Source: Corticium candelabrum (lineage: Eukaryota; Porifera; Homoscleromorpha; Homosclerophorida; Plakinidae). Taken from it: DNA of 64,000 nt. The stretch lies in contig NC_085088.1 in NCBI RefSeq assembly GCF_963422355.1, positions 2,844,931 to 2,908,930 of the forward strand, given 5' to 3'. The position numbers and the translations under genes were made by a program. How positions within the stretch are numbered: the stretch's first letter is position 1; the number at the start of each line of letters is the position of its first letter. Of the stretch, positions 32,149 through 49,747 are shown piece by piece. The notes beneath the pieces are model-generated. The model did no database searches and had not been told where the DNA came from. It was given only the letters and a program-made list of their open reading frames with translations.

Positions 32149-33104
32149 TGGCAATTATGATGAGCATCCGATAATGCAAACAGACAACTAAACTACTGCA
32201 ACCAAACTAATGGTACTCAGTTGGTCAGTGTAGCTACACATTCCAGAATCAGCCCTGAAACCTCCACATTCAGACAGAAATCAGCGAACGAGTTAGGACA
32301 CTACTAAAGTCTGTCCACGCTGACTTCTCCCTCAGGAAATCATGAATATCTTTGACAGCAAGATCCTAGAGACATGCTAAACACTTCATTCTAGAGCTCA
32401 AGGTCATGCCATTCTTTGGGTATGCATTGCAGAGTAACTTCAGCCAACATTGTTATGCAAATTGCTTACGTAGCTACTCTAACCAATAGACAGCCTTCAA
32501 TTGAGAGACCAACCCACCCTTTATGCTAATAACTAATCGCTCATTGGATAAACGCTGGGAACATCTGCCCATGCAAGAGCCACACAAGCTTGGGGGAAGG
32601 CAGAGGATTGACTTTAGTCTACAATGAACACAATGTCGCTTTGCCACAATAATCTATAGCCAAGGTGACACACAGACAAGTACCCGTATGCACCCACCAA
32701 CATTCATAACATAGTTGGCTACAAAATTCAGCTCTACATCCGGGATTTCCAACTAGGACGCACGTGCTTCCCAAATCACCCAAAGGAGCCCCATCTTCAA
32801 AATTGCAGAGAACAATGCCACATGATTATTCTACGCGCAGACCGCTTTTCTGCCTAGTAATCAACTGCGTTTCAGAAAACAAACGTCGTGCAGAATTCAC
32901 GCAAACTGGACACCCCTTTCTAGTCTACACTACTTCTTACTGACTCTGAGTATGCAGATGTCCACAAAACAGTCAAAAAACCAACCGAACGACGAACAGA
33001 GAATCGAAAGCCGAAACGTAATGACAACGTGACCTTGTCGGGTAGCTAGTTGAATTCAACAGATACATTTACAGAGGTGTACGTGCTAGGTCTACGTGTT
33101 CGTA
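32149..33104. other. RBM39-NFS1 divergent promoter region
   Basis: About 950 bases between the minisatellite and the NFS1 start. It should contain promoters for both genes. No TATA box is evident, as usual for housekeeping genes, and no open frame resembles a protein. Confidence 0.4.
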
Positions 33105-39115
<6,011 letters not shown>

Positions 39116-39241
39116 CCAATCACTCATAATGCAATACATTCTCTCAGCAGTCTACAAGTACAAACCCCGTACATAACATATAGAATAAGATAATTGCAGC
39201 CCCTCAGTACAATACAAACGTGACTAAGCTGTGTCAATCAA

Positions 39242-39247
39242 AATAAA
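39242..39247 (+). terminator. NFS1 poly(A) signal
   Basis: AATAAA 127 bases after the NFS1 stop and 26 bases before the VPS41 stop on the other strand, so the two transcripts probably overlap at their 3' ends. Confidence 0.55.
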
Positions 39248-39272
39248 GAAATACATATACTACTTTGTTGTT

Positions 39273-41927
39273 TCATTGTTTTCGTGCCTCGGTTGCCCGC
39301 AGGTGCAGCTTCTGAGAGAGCAGCTTCTGAGAGAGCAGCTTCTGAGAGAGCACCTCATCGGCGGATGGCAGACAATCTTCATGATATACAGTTCTGTTGT
39401 GGTAAACTACCAAGCTTCTTGCTTTACGACTATCTGCGAAGACTACTCTCTCTCGGCATGCGCAGCAGACTGCTCTCGAACCGATGTAAGCTCCACGACG
39501 CTGAATTTTATTAAGTCTATCCATCAGTGATGCACTGTCGCTAACAAGGATCTTCTTGAAACCCTCACGGAGGGAACTCTCTAGGTTGTAGTCATGGAGG
39601 ATCTTGATAAGTGAGTCTCGCAGGCCGGGAATTTGAAGACCTTCAGGAATTCGCGAAATCAATCCGATCGGATTGATGTGAGTTCCTATACTACACAGAA
39701 GGCCGGTGATAAAGGGTGGTTTGTCGACTGAGTATGTTATGAGATCTTCCCATAGTTCTTCGTCGTTGTGTTCTGTGGCAAAGTCGATAGCTTTCTCTAC
39801 TTTACCAAGCTTTGTGATGATGAGACGTAAGGCTTGCTTTAGATTCCCCATTCTGCCGAGGAGATACACTTGTTCCTCGTGAAAATCACGTTGGACACAT
39901 ATTTTTTGTGCCTTTTCCAGTGGGTACGAGTTGCTGGAACGGAGAAAGTGGAGGAGACCCTTCCTGTCGTATTCTGCGTACAGCTCGACTTGATCTGCGT
40001 GGAAATCTTCGCTTAAGCGAGGGTTCTTGGTGAACAGTGCGTGGAGGTACGTGTGCTTTAGCTTTGGACGCTCTTTCAATTGCTCGACAACTTCAGCAAC
40101 GTGAATCTTGTCCAAGTTAGCTAACAACATGTCAACTGTCCGTTTCTCGTGCATGTCCATTAGCATTACAATGCTTTCTTGAATCGAGTCGAATAGATTG
40201 TGAGTATCAATAAGCTCAAAGACGTCTTCATGACCAAGCCTTAGATACTTGCGTAGAGCATCCTTATATCGTTTTCCATAGATGTACAGTTGAGCTTGAG
40301 CCTCGTGAAGCACTCTACTGTCGTAGTTTTCATCCAGTTTTGCCTGAACGGCCTTTTCAATTACACTGGTGTTGTACAGATTGCTCGGCCAATCTTTCAG
40401 AAGCTGCAGAAACTTAGCAGGTCGATGGTTGAGAAAGTCGTTTAGAACCATTTCATAGACAGTTTGTGATAGGTGAAGACGTTGACGAGGTATGTAAGGA
40501 GCAATGGCTTCAAGTTGTCCCTTTTCTGCAAATAAATAGATAGTGTTTTCCCATTTTGCACCATCAGAACCAATAACTTTCTCACAAATCGAAGCAGCTT
40601 TCACATACTGATCCGAATTTATGAGAAACTTCAAATATTGGTGACCCAATACTTCTGGCGAATGACGATTCAACTGCTTTTCGTTCAACTCGGCTTGCAA
40701 GAGAGCTTCTTCGTACCTTCCACGTTCAACAAGGAAATCCAGATGGTCGTCCATGTCACGAGGCTTTGCCACAACAATATCCTTCGGACTGACTACAAGC
40801 ATAAGATTCTCACCTTCAACATGTTCTAAGTGATAATCATTGCATCTATATTCCTCAAATCCACGAATCGAGAGAGCATCGGCTGCCACCTCCAATGGAC
40901 CAGTTTTAGGATAAGGTGAAATGACACGCAACTGTGGACGTTGAGCTCTTCCTTTCTCGTTGTTCTGATCGGGACCAACGTACGACAGCAGTGCCAGATT
41001 TTCCTTGAGTGGACATATACCCGCGACAAAAAAGTCCAACTGGACATTGTGACTGATCTCAACGTATTTACGTGGTAAGTCCCGAATATCATTCTGTGGC
41101 CGTTCCCTAATACAACAAATCTTAACCATGTTAGCCCAACCGATCAACAGTGTCGAGTCGTCCTTCCAGCACAAGTAACATCGATAGATGTCCGGACGAG
41201 GGGCGCTGTCTTCTCTACTCACATAGCTGATACGTACCCGACTAATACAGTCATACACCTTAACGCCCAAATCATTAGCCCAAGCTATAAAATGTCCTCT
41301 CCATTTGACCATTCTTACTGGTCCTTCTCCTTCGTGAATGATCGTTGGCTTTGTCCGAAACATCCGTCTTTCATACAGTATCAGTTTGTCTCCTCCTCCT
41401 ACAGCAAACTGGCGATCTCGTCTACGACCATACTGAGGATCCAAAGCCACAGCACGAACAGGAAAGTCATGACAACACTTGTTGTTGAGCTCAGACGAGT
41501 ACAGACCGTTGATGGAAACAACTCCGTCATCCGAACAACTAGCGATGTAGTCCCCATTACCATCGATGCTAATTTCGTTCACTGTCGTCGTATGCGACGG
41601 AAACTCCCTGTCCTGTATTTTGTTGCCTTGATGGTCGAGCACGTGGACCACACCCCAATGGGTCCCCAGTGCAAGAAACTTGGCGTGAGCGGCCAAACAG
41701 CTGGCCGCGTCTTTCTTCAAAATATCTGTTAAACCTGACGTCATGCGGTCGTAGCGTAGCTTTGGTTCGTCGTCTTCCTCCTCTGAAGTAGCCGCTTCAT
41801 TCGTTTCATCTGACTCTTCCTCCTCCACACTCTCCTCTTCACTCTCATCGTCATCTAGATCTTCTGGCCGAAAGTCCTCCGAGACTGGATACGCTTCTCG
41901 AACTCCACCAGCTACGGTTTGTTCCAT
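39273..41927 (-). CDS. VPS41: VPS41, HOPS complex subunit
   Basis: Single uninterrupted frame of 884 aa (human about 854). VPS41 is the HOPS tethering subunit that binds Rab7/Arl8 systems for fusion with lysosomes, and also acts in regulated secretion. An acidic N-terminal stretch (residues about 21-55, Glu/Asp-rich) precedes a WD40-like beta-propeller (about 75-400, including ASCSDDGVVSING) and a long alpha-solenoid with a clathrin-heavy-chain-type repeat (about 590-740). The C-terminus has CCACRE (821-826) and YHEDCLP (848-854), parts of the RING-H2-like zinc module, but the last Cys pair expected in the family is missing and the protein ends in a SQKLL triple repeat. It has no introns although its neighbours have many. 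It converges on NFS1, 157 bases stop to stop. Confidence 0.94.
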   Translation of the reverse strand: MEQTVAGGVREAYPVSEDFRPEDLDDDESEEESVEEEESDETNEAATSEEEDDEPKLRYDRMTSGLTDILKKDAASCLAAHAKFLALGTHWGVVHVLDHQGNKIQDREFPSHTTTVNEISIDGNGDYIASCSDDGVVSINGLYSSELNNKCCHDFPVRAVALDPQYGRRRDRQFAVGGGDKLILYERRMFRTKPTIIHEGEGPVRMVKWRGHFIAWANDLGVKVYDCISRVRISYVSREDSAPRPDIYRCYLCWKDDSTLLIGWANMVKICCIRERPQNDIRDLPRKYVEISHNVQLDFFVAGICPLKENLALLSYVGPDQNNEKGRAQRPQLRVISPYPKTGPLEVAADALSIRGFEEYRCNDYHLEHVEGENLMLVVSPKDIVVAKPRDMDDHLDFLVERGRYEEALLQAELNEKQLNRHSPEVLGHQYLKFLINSDQYVKAASICEKVIGSDGAKWENTIYLFAEKGQLEAIAPYIPRQRLHLSQTVYEMVLNDFLNHRPAKFLQLLKDWPSNLYNTSVIEKAVQAKLDENYDSRVLHEAQAQLYIYGKRYKDALRKYLRLGHEDVFELIDTHNLFDSIQESIVMLMDMHEKRTVDMLLANLDKIHVAEVVEQLKERPKLKHTYLHALFTKNPRLSEDFHADQVELYAEYDRKGLLHFLRSSNSYPLEKAQKICVQRDFHEEQVYLLGRMGNLKQALRLIITKLGKVEKAIDFATEHNDEELWEDLITYSVDKPPFITGLLCSIGTHINPIGLISRIPEGLQIPGLRDSLIKILHDYNLESSLREGFKKILVSDSASLMDRLNKIQRRGAYIGSRAVCCACRERVVFADSRKARSLVVYHNRTVYHEDCLPSADEVLSQKLLSQKLLSQKLHLRATEARKQ
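39308..39353. repeat. 15-bp tandem repeat inside VPS41 3' end
   Basis: Three copies of CAGCTTCTGAGAGAG on the plus strand, coding SQKLL repeats in VPS41 near its C-terminus. Confidence 0.9.
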
Positions 41928-42221
41928 AGCTGCGAAAACGTTAGCCTACTGTCGACAGTTGATATAAATGACGAAATTACGTTACGTCGGCAACTTTCGG
42001 CGCGATTTTCGAAGAAGTAATTGAAGTAGAACATCACTTTCAACACGTTGTTGAACGGAAGTGCATGTGATGATTATGAGTTTAGTACATTGCAAAATTA
42101 ATTGAGAGAACTGATATTGACCATACTAACCAATATAGTACATCTCACGTACAGCAAAGCAAACACTAATTAGCAACTCGAGAAGCCAGCTCCTCCCCCT
42201 TTGTTCTAGGCACTACAGTAC

Positions 42222-45200
42222 TCATTCTTCTGTCGCTGCAACTTCGCTGAATGTTAGATTAGTTGCAGAAGAGTCGTACATCATAGGCTGGTTCATGCCA
42301 GACAAGGTAGCACTTGAAGATGCATGTTTCCTCATGTAGATTGTGAATAAGATTATTGCCACGACAACTGCCAAGACAATAGCACCACCAATACAGCCAC
42401 CAACAACGGCCCAATCTATCACAGAACAAACTTCTACATTCAGCTGATTGTAGCAATATTATTCTAGTCTAATGTCAACCATTGTATAGTTCGTGCACTA
42501 TTTATTTAGTAGAACGTTGTTTGTCGCTCTCCTAAAGCATGGAACAAATTTACTAGGAGATTTACATGTCTGTGTCAGTACTGCGGAAATACCCTTAGAC
42601 CCGCCTGAATCTTTCCCGCCTTTTAGTACTATTGCCGAACTGCAGATTGAATTCAGTACTGTGTGTACGAGCTCTGATGCACTGCGTTGCACATCTATCT
42701 AGCAGCATCGCCGGCTCCAATCCGCTTTTTCACACAAGCAGGTTACAGTCGCCATGTTTATCCTTCTCACAGTTAGCCTGTCGTTGCCGTCAAGCGTTCG
42801 GCATCAATGTGTTCTGGGCTGGGCTCTACACTCTATATGATAAAATGCATGCTGCTCCATACCATTTACCTGCAGCTGTTCCCTCCTCAATTTTTTCGTC
42901 TTTCCGGTTGTCCAGGAGGGTTACTTTGATGGTACACACAGATTACTATTGAAAGTCTTGAACATTTGCAACTATTTATTGCACCCTTAATTTTACAATA
43001 CTTGAAGGGTGGTAATTCGTCAAAAGACCGCATTCATGTATAAGTATGCCCTATAATTTTGTACTTATACAACTTATTAACAGTTAATAAATTATTCAGT
43101 GCTGATTAGTAGTAGAAAAGAAAACCCTACTTGCACTGTCGCTGTTAGTACTGTCATCGCTGTCTGCACCAGTCATTTTGCTTTCATCGCTTTTACCAGT
43201 ATTTTTACTTTCGCCATTGTCACCAGTATTGCCTGTCACTTTATTTCCATTACTGTTGTCATCCTTGTTGCCATCCGTGTTGCCATCCGTGTTGCCATCT
43301 GTGTTGTCATCAGTGAGGCTAGCACAAATTGCCAAAGAATTACCCGTGCGTCGACAATAGCATTTCTGTACATCTTTAGCTAGAGTGGCAGAGTCCTTAA
43401 GCCAAAAGTCAATATTTCTCTTCAGCTCTTCGGTACACGCATTTACTAGAGAAGTATCTTTCAAGTCCAATGGAGTTGCAGATGGTCGCTTATGATTATC
43501 ATCACCGAAAGTAGACAATGGAGATGTCTTATTTCCTAATAATACCAGCTTGCCATATTTAGTCAAAAAGTCTGTGAGATCATTCAAGGGAAAATCGTTA
43601 TTAGGAGAATTAGTAGTATCAGGAGCCAAGTCAGACCCTGTAAAAAACATAGGACAATTATTACCTAGAACGGCACAAAAACTCTTGTCTACGTAGCTAC
43701 TCTTCATTGCTATAAACTATCAAAACAATGACTAGAATCAGACAAAGTTCTCATGTATAAAGGTGGTATACTAGATAAATTTCTTATTCTCTGAAAAATA
43801 ACATAATAAACTCAAAGCATGATTCTACATATCAGTCTACTTACACCTAGTAGAAGAAACATAGTAAGTATATTATCAACATTTGTAGTGTGTTGCCAAG
43901 CATATTGTACCGTTGCTACGATATTTTACTGCCCGAGTTGACCACTGCTATAAGTAACAAGTAAACAAGTAAGACAAGATCGTGCAGCTGCACTGCTATC
44001 TACTTACAATCACTGTCATTCTAACGTAGAACTTACACCAAGGGTATTAGTGAGGGAAAGCCCGAGGCCACGCAAGTAACTAGGATCCCAAATTTCCTTC
44101 CTTCCATGCAATTAATAACTAATATAAAGTGATCACGTGGAGATAACATGTATGCAATGTCAGCAATAGTTTCGGCCAATGTTCCCATATCGCATGCGCA
44201 ATACAGCAGAAACACAGTGCATGCAGCTGCAATCTAAGCACCCTAGTTCCCACATATCCTATCACCTAATTTTTGTGAGTTAGCTCATACAACCTTCTTG
44301 TACGCATGCCACTTGTAGCATTCCCAGTAGAAACTGTAAAGACACAGTTAATTAATTAATTAAAATGAAAGATAATAGAAAACAAAAGAGAAGTAAATGT
44401 AAGTTTGCCCCAAAGCCTGTGCATAAGCTCAACTGTTGAAAATCGAACGTGAAGCATGATCTGGCGAACACCCAAACGTTAATTAGCTAAAGTCTGTTTG
44501 AAAACAGTAAGAAACCTGATCTCGGAAAACGGTGTAGGCGGGTGAAATTTACACTGGCCATTTGAAAGCTGATGACAATGACGTCACATCAGTCGAGATG
44601 CGAACTCGGATTGGCTAGCCGATAGAATAGAATTAGCAATAGTATGTTTGGCATTTCATTAGGTTCGCTAAACGATTTCTATCGGCACCATTGATCGCAA
44701 ATAGAGGTCTAATCTTACGTTTCTCGACATCGTCAAGAAGTCCGAGACAAAGACTTCTTTGCCATTCTAAAACGTTTCTTGAGCTCGTTTTACCGCTACC
44801 ACAACACGAGATGTAGAAAGAAACTAAATTTTATGTAGTGCAGACCTAATTAGATGCACAATGAACCCGTTTAGCATACGCGGACGAGTACTCCTCCTCT
44901 CTAATCATTATCACAAACCGCGATTCCCAGGGTGTCTCAATTTTTCAAACAGACTATGTATAGTATTTGTGTGCAGTGTGGCAATTACCGGTTGGACAAT
45001 CCGTCGTATCCAGTGGGATAGACACTCTAGTCAGCAGAGGTATCCTCTGGATCCATTTGCCATCCTTCTTGATCCACAAGCCTTCTGACATGAGCACCCC
45101 GCTCGCGGTCCTGATAATTTCCAGATGAATGTAGGGTTGGCCAGCAATCTTGCCTATGAATTCAGGTATATCGCCGATCGTCGCCGTTTGGTTTCCCACG

Positions 45201-45560
45201 TATTCACGCTCCCACTTAAAATCAAACGTCGATCCGCCAACAGAGACCGCAAGTGGATGGCGACACTTGTGTATCTGTAGGTAGAAGGTCAGCGGCTGTT
45301 CTTCTGCGAAATTCATTACACATCGAATCTGAAGGCAGTCGTTCGAAATCGCACATGCATCGTCAAGTTTTTGATCTCGTAATTGAGTTCGTACACCAGA
45401 ACAAACAGCCTGAATTGCAGAAGTCTGTCCCGATACACAAACTAGAAGGCAGTAACGACATGAGCACGAGCTGAGATCAAAGCATCAACGCTATGCTAGT
45501 TAGCTTACGACTGGACGAGAGGAGACTCAGAGACACGGCCACAGCTACAGCCACCAACAT
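42222..45560 (-). CDS. Unrecognised single-pass type I membrane protein
   Basis: Four in-phase exons, 401 aa: 45560-45509, 45441-44989, 43637-43131, 42415-42222. Splice sites are GTAAGC/TTCTAG, GTAATT/TTACAG and GTAGGG/GATAG; phases match at each join. Exon 1 and the start of exon 2 give a signal peptide (MLVAVAVAVSLSLL, ending near CVSGQ). The exon 2 ectodomain (about 150 residues) has six or so cysteines and reads like a beta-rich domain. Exon 3 has a second Cys-bearing domain, then a low-complexity Asn/Asp/Gly/Ser/Thr stalk with TDGN repeats. Exon 4 starts at residue 338 and encodes a membrane helix (about 340-363) with a GxxxG-like GGCIGGA start and a cytosolic tail of about 36 residues containing YDSS. 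No known family is recognised. A receptor or adhesion role is only suggested by the topology. Confidence 0.7.
43638..44988. other. Intron 2 of the membrane-protein gene
   Basis: 1.35 kb intron. No exon, repeat family or coding motif seen apart from short ATTAATTAATTAA runs. Confidence 0.4.
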
Positions 45561-46480
45561 CGTTGCAGACCTACTCCACCCGAAATAAAAACGCGTGGGA
45601 ATGACAGCACTGATGTAACGAGTACACCCTAAACGTGCCGGTCGATGACTCAGGTACTGAGATCGCACCGTGCATGACCGCGTGGATGACTCTCTCAAAA
45701 CTTTCGAATGTCTAGGATCGCTCTTTGCATTAGATTACAAGAATTAATTATTTTGCTGTTGAAATAGGGTTTAGACACACCTATACACCTAGACAGCTAG
45801 TGATCTCGGTAACACGTTCGGTACTCTAGAGATCGATGCATGCAATTGAAGTACGTGGTAGAAGGGCTTTTACCATAAGTTATAAATTAGCCTTCGTTTA
45901 CGGTCACATGATCGAGATTGCGCGTCTAGATGTACGTGCAGCAGAGTGGGTGTGTCATCAAGCCATTGCTGTCATGCAAAAATTGGTGTCTTGCAGTAAG
46001 TAATGATTTGTTGTGTCTGAGTACACTCTGTCCGAGTGCAGTACATTCTGTCCAAACAGGTTTGCAGCTTCGTTCGCAATTGCAATAGACCAAGAGTCGG
46101 GTGGCATCTGCATGCCGCTATATAGGCATGGCGGTCGAAGTATTCGAGTGCCACGCAAAATCGGATGGCGGCCAGACATGTAAAAGTGCCAGTCTGCAGT
46201 CTGTTGCAGTGACTCTCAAACTACATTCAGTCACTCTCCTAGCGGTATATGTCACCCAAAATGACTCTTGCTGCTTTGTCTGCATATGTATGCTGCTTTA
46301 GAGCTGTCAGAATATTGTTGGAAGGCTCGTAAAGTTTTCTTGCGTTTTCTCTTCCGACAGATATTCCTTGTGTTTCCGAAACGTATTCTCGTGTGTCTAG
46401 TGAGTGCCTCTTAATTAAATAGTCAAATTGTAAGCGACAGTTAATTAAGAAAGCTTATTTAGTAACGCACTAGTCAGACT
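45561..46480. other. Spacer upstream of the membrane-protein gene
   Basis: Contains the promoter of the minus-strand membrane protein; nothing else recognised. Small open frames at 45958-46301 are unsupported. Confidence 0.35.
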
Positions 46481-46539
46481 CTCTGTATGTAGAATGCATG
46501 TATTGTTAGCATGCATTTAAATTTTCAAATAGCTTAATT

Positions 46540-47060
46540 GCACAGCTGTTTTCGTGTGCCTATTTTTCATTTTTACGTCTGCGCTTGTTATTTCAATATA
46601 ATTTTAATTTGATGTTATTTCAATTTACGATCAAATTAAATTTATGCTAACTAAATGTAGCAAATCTTATTAAATTTGTATATCGTCGCATTATTTTTAA
46701 ACTTTTATCTCTGTTCAAAGTTTAATTTTAGCATATAATTAACGACTCCAATTTGACATTTATACACGTGTCTTTTGATAGAAATTAATTAGGTATATAT
46801 ATATAATAATTTAACTTAAAAGTATGACGTATGACTTACAGTGCCACTGCAAAACAAATTTCTATAAGCGGACTCATTGATTCCGCGAGACTTTATTCTA
46901 CCTGTGTGTGCACGTGCTCTGCTTCATGAAAGATTCGCAAATCTAAATACAACAAACCATGTGTATGTTATGCTATACATGTACTAGTCTAGGTGCTCAC
47001 TGCTGTTCACGACATTGCTTTGAATCAATTGCTGTTGAACTTAATATTAATTAATTAATT
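46540..47060. repeat. Array unit 1: downstream module only
   Basis: First recognisable copy of the roughly 600-700 base module that follows each collagen-like gene or pseudogene in the array: CAATTTACGATCAAATTAAAT, GTAGCAAATCTTAT, ACACGTGTCTTTTGATA and the AACAAACC...TGTACTAG...CATTGCATTGAATCAATTG blocks. The gene body that should precede it is gone. Confidence 0.75.
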
Positions 47061-47418
47061 ATCTTAAAATTTAATTAAAGAGCCTGATCCCCTATTGACA
47101 AAATAAAATCATTACAATTCATGACATAACTGTTACATATAAACTACTATCAGTTAAAACGATCCAAAATGTATCACTTGTTAATGCTAGTAGAGTTCTA
47201 ACGGTCTAACGGATCAAGTTGTCTCCATAGCAACAAGACACGACTTCGCTGGTTTAGACGAGGTGCAACGGTTATTGCGTGCTCTCTTCGCTAGAACGTG
47301 CAGGGAACGCAAGGTTAGAATCTCATTTTGACGAGTAAATATTGTAAATACAACTAGTAAATAAAGTTGTGTTTTATTCGCTTCAGAGCTACGAGCGTAT
47401 ATATTTGTGTATATGTGC

Positions 47419-47447
47419 GCGTTTGTTTGTTTGTGTTTGTGTTTGTT

Positions 47448-47500
<53 letters not shown>
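47419..47500. repeat. (GTTT)n-(GT)n microsatellite
   Basis: TTTGTTTGTTTGTG units passing into GT at the left edge of super-unit 1. Confidence 0.93.
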
Positions 47501-47503
<3 letters not shown>

Positions 47504-48900
47504 TATTTTTGCTGGCCTGAGTCCCACGTTCCAGATGATGTAAGCAGATCTAGACTTGCATGCATGGTAATTAATAAATATATTCATTAGAATAGATAAT
47601 GTTGAATTGACTGCATGGGAGGTCCACTAGAGCACTGAAAGAACCAACTTATTAAATGCGCATCTACAATCGAAATATTGCGTACTAAACGCATGCAAAT
47701 ATCCTTGCCCTTGTGAGGTCATGTAACAGTAGATCTAGTAGTGCAATATGTAGACATAAACATAATAGGTTTATACTATTTACTGTACGTAGGGAGAGAA
47801 GGGCGACATCGTAAGACTTCTTTCTGAAAAAACAGTGATTTTGAATGCTGTGTGTATTATGAATTAATTTGCTGAATTGAATGCTAGGGAGATGTTGCCT
47901 AGTTACATGTTTAGGAGTCCAACTTGGTTGAATGCCAACGCGCAGTTTTTCCAGACACCAACAAAAGAGACACATTGTTTAGTATTTGGTCCACTATCAT
48001 TGCGTTCTCGACAACTCTCTGTATTTGCAAGTCTAGATTATTTCAATATTTCTACAGGCACCTATTGTATCAGGATAGACGCTGTAACACTCATCTGTCT
48101 ACGTTGTAAGTAAACATCAAGTTCTGGAAAATACCACTAACTACTAGTGACAACGATATCCACATGACACTTTGTGACGGGTCCTACTGTAAGCGTGAAT
48201 ATCGATGAGAACAGCAAGGCCGAGCCTTCTGCGCGTGCGTCACAAATCAAATTAAATTAAATTTATGTTAATAAATATAGCATATCTTATCAAATTTGTT
48301 TATTGTCACATCATATTCAAACTTTCATCATTGCACAAAGTACTAGAACACAATTTAAGTCACTCAATGTCAACTATAGATCAATACCTGACTCAAATTT
48401 GACATCTAGACTGACACGTGTCTTTTGATACGAATTAATTAATGGCTAAAAAGTGCAACATAGATTAAGTAACTTACCATGCAAATCAGACTTCTAGAGA
48501 TAGACTCGTTTGTTGATTCTTAAACTTCATGCTACGTACTCTAGTATGAGAGGCTCGTGAATCTGAACACAACAAACCGATGATATGATATTGCATGTAC
48601 TAGCAAGTGCTGTCCATGACATTGCACTAGATCAATTGTTACGCAATGTAAATTAATCGCTGCTAACTTGAAAGGACATCCGGATGCGTGCCACATAACC
48701 AGGACAACGGTTGTCCCGGACCGCCTAGACATGCATGCCCTACTAGTAGTCGATCACGACTTACCTTGCAGGTGCGTAAGAACATCATGCGATTGGGGGA
48801 CACAATAATATCTGTTTACTTAAGCTACATTCTTGCAGTTTGTATTGGCAACCTATCCAAACTAGTGGGGGCACGTGCCTACCTCTGATGCCACCAGTTC
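47504..48900 (+). pseudogene. Partial collagen-like gene copy, super-unit 1 (psi-1)
   Basis: Contains relics of the exon 6 (GGAGAGAAGGGCGACATC at about 47790), exon 7 (from 47889, interrupted) and the start of exon 8 (from about 48057). Homology to exon 8 stops abruptly at about 48190 and continues into GCGTGAATATCGATGAGAACAG and the common downstream module. The copy at 58553-59960 has the same break, so the two descend from one deletion and were duplicated later. Confidence 0.8.
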
Positions 48901-49059
48901 ATGATCAAGCACAATGTTACACCACACAAACGAAAAATCATTCTTTCGATGTGAATTCATCACAATTACAAATCTAGAGTCTGAACTGGAACCCTAGTCT
49001 TTGGTGTCTAGACTATAACTAGGCCTTGCCTGTAAATAATTTGCGAGCCACTGACGTCG

Positions 49060-49261
49060 ATGCAGGGGACGAAAACACGACAGACTCACGGAAAGACGAC
49101 ACTCCGTGTTGTCGTGTCGTTAAAGACGGTGTTGACGCATTTGCCAGGTTCTAACCAGCACGGGACCGTAACCTAACGTTTGACATCACCGTATCCCGCT
49201 TTACTATAAAGAGTCGCGCAGTTTAGTACTACAATCTAGTCTACGTATCTTTTACAATACG
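49060..49261 (+). promoter_or_regulatory. Conserved promoter of array gene A (hairpin plus TATA)
   Basis: ACACGACA (49075-49082) and TGTCGTGT (49110-49117) form an inverted repeat with an inner CACGG/CCGTG pair. TATAAA is at 49205-49210, 52 bases before the ATG. The whole block, including GTATCCCGC and AGTACTACAATCTAGTCTACGTA, is kept in genes B and C. Confidence 0.65.
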
Positions 49262-49662
49262 ATGGGCATGCTAGGCACGATGCTGGTTGGAACAGTTTTA
49301 GTGTTCATGTTGATGTACGCATGGTACCGTGTTTCAAGCATGCTCAACTTTCTACAGTATATTATTTATAACAGCTTTGATGAGTTCTGGATGTGTGAGC
49401 TCTGCTCAGCTCCATTGTCATCGCAAGCAACTGTTTGTCTTCCATTGAAAGAATACGAAAATCGGGTACAGCATGTTATACCTCAATGCCTTTGTGCTCT
49501 GTAACGTCTAAAAATTAAAGAGCTATCGGCGTCTGTGCATGCACATGCAGTAACAATCAAGTAGAAGAGTTCGCACCTACCTACAAACACAAATCAGCTG
49601 CGAACACACGAGATCACCCACACGCCCCTCACCCACACCCCTACACACCCACACCCACACAC

Positions 49663-49747
<85 letters not shown>

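Noticed and set aside
44954-45316. Independent 120-residue gene
   Set aside because: Its frame joins in phase to a signal-peptide exon upstream and a further exon downstream, so it is exon 2 of the membrane protein gene.
49262-49504. 80-residue frame as a complete small membrane protein
   Set aside because: It is exon 1 of copy A read through a damaged donor and the lost exon 2 acceptor.
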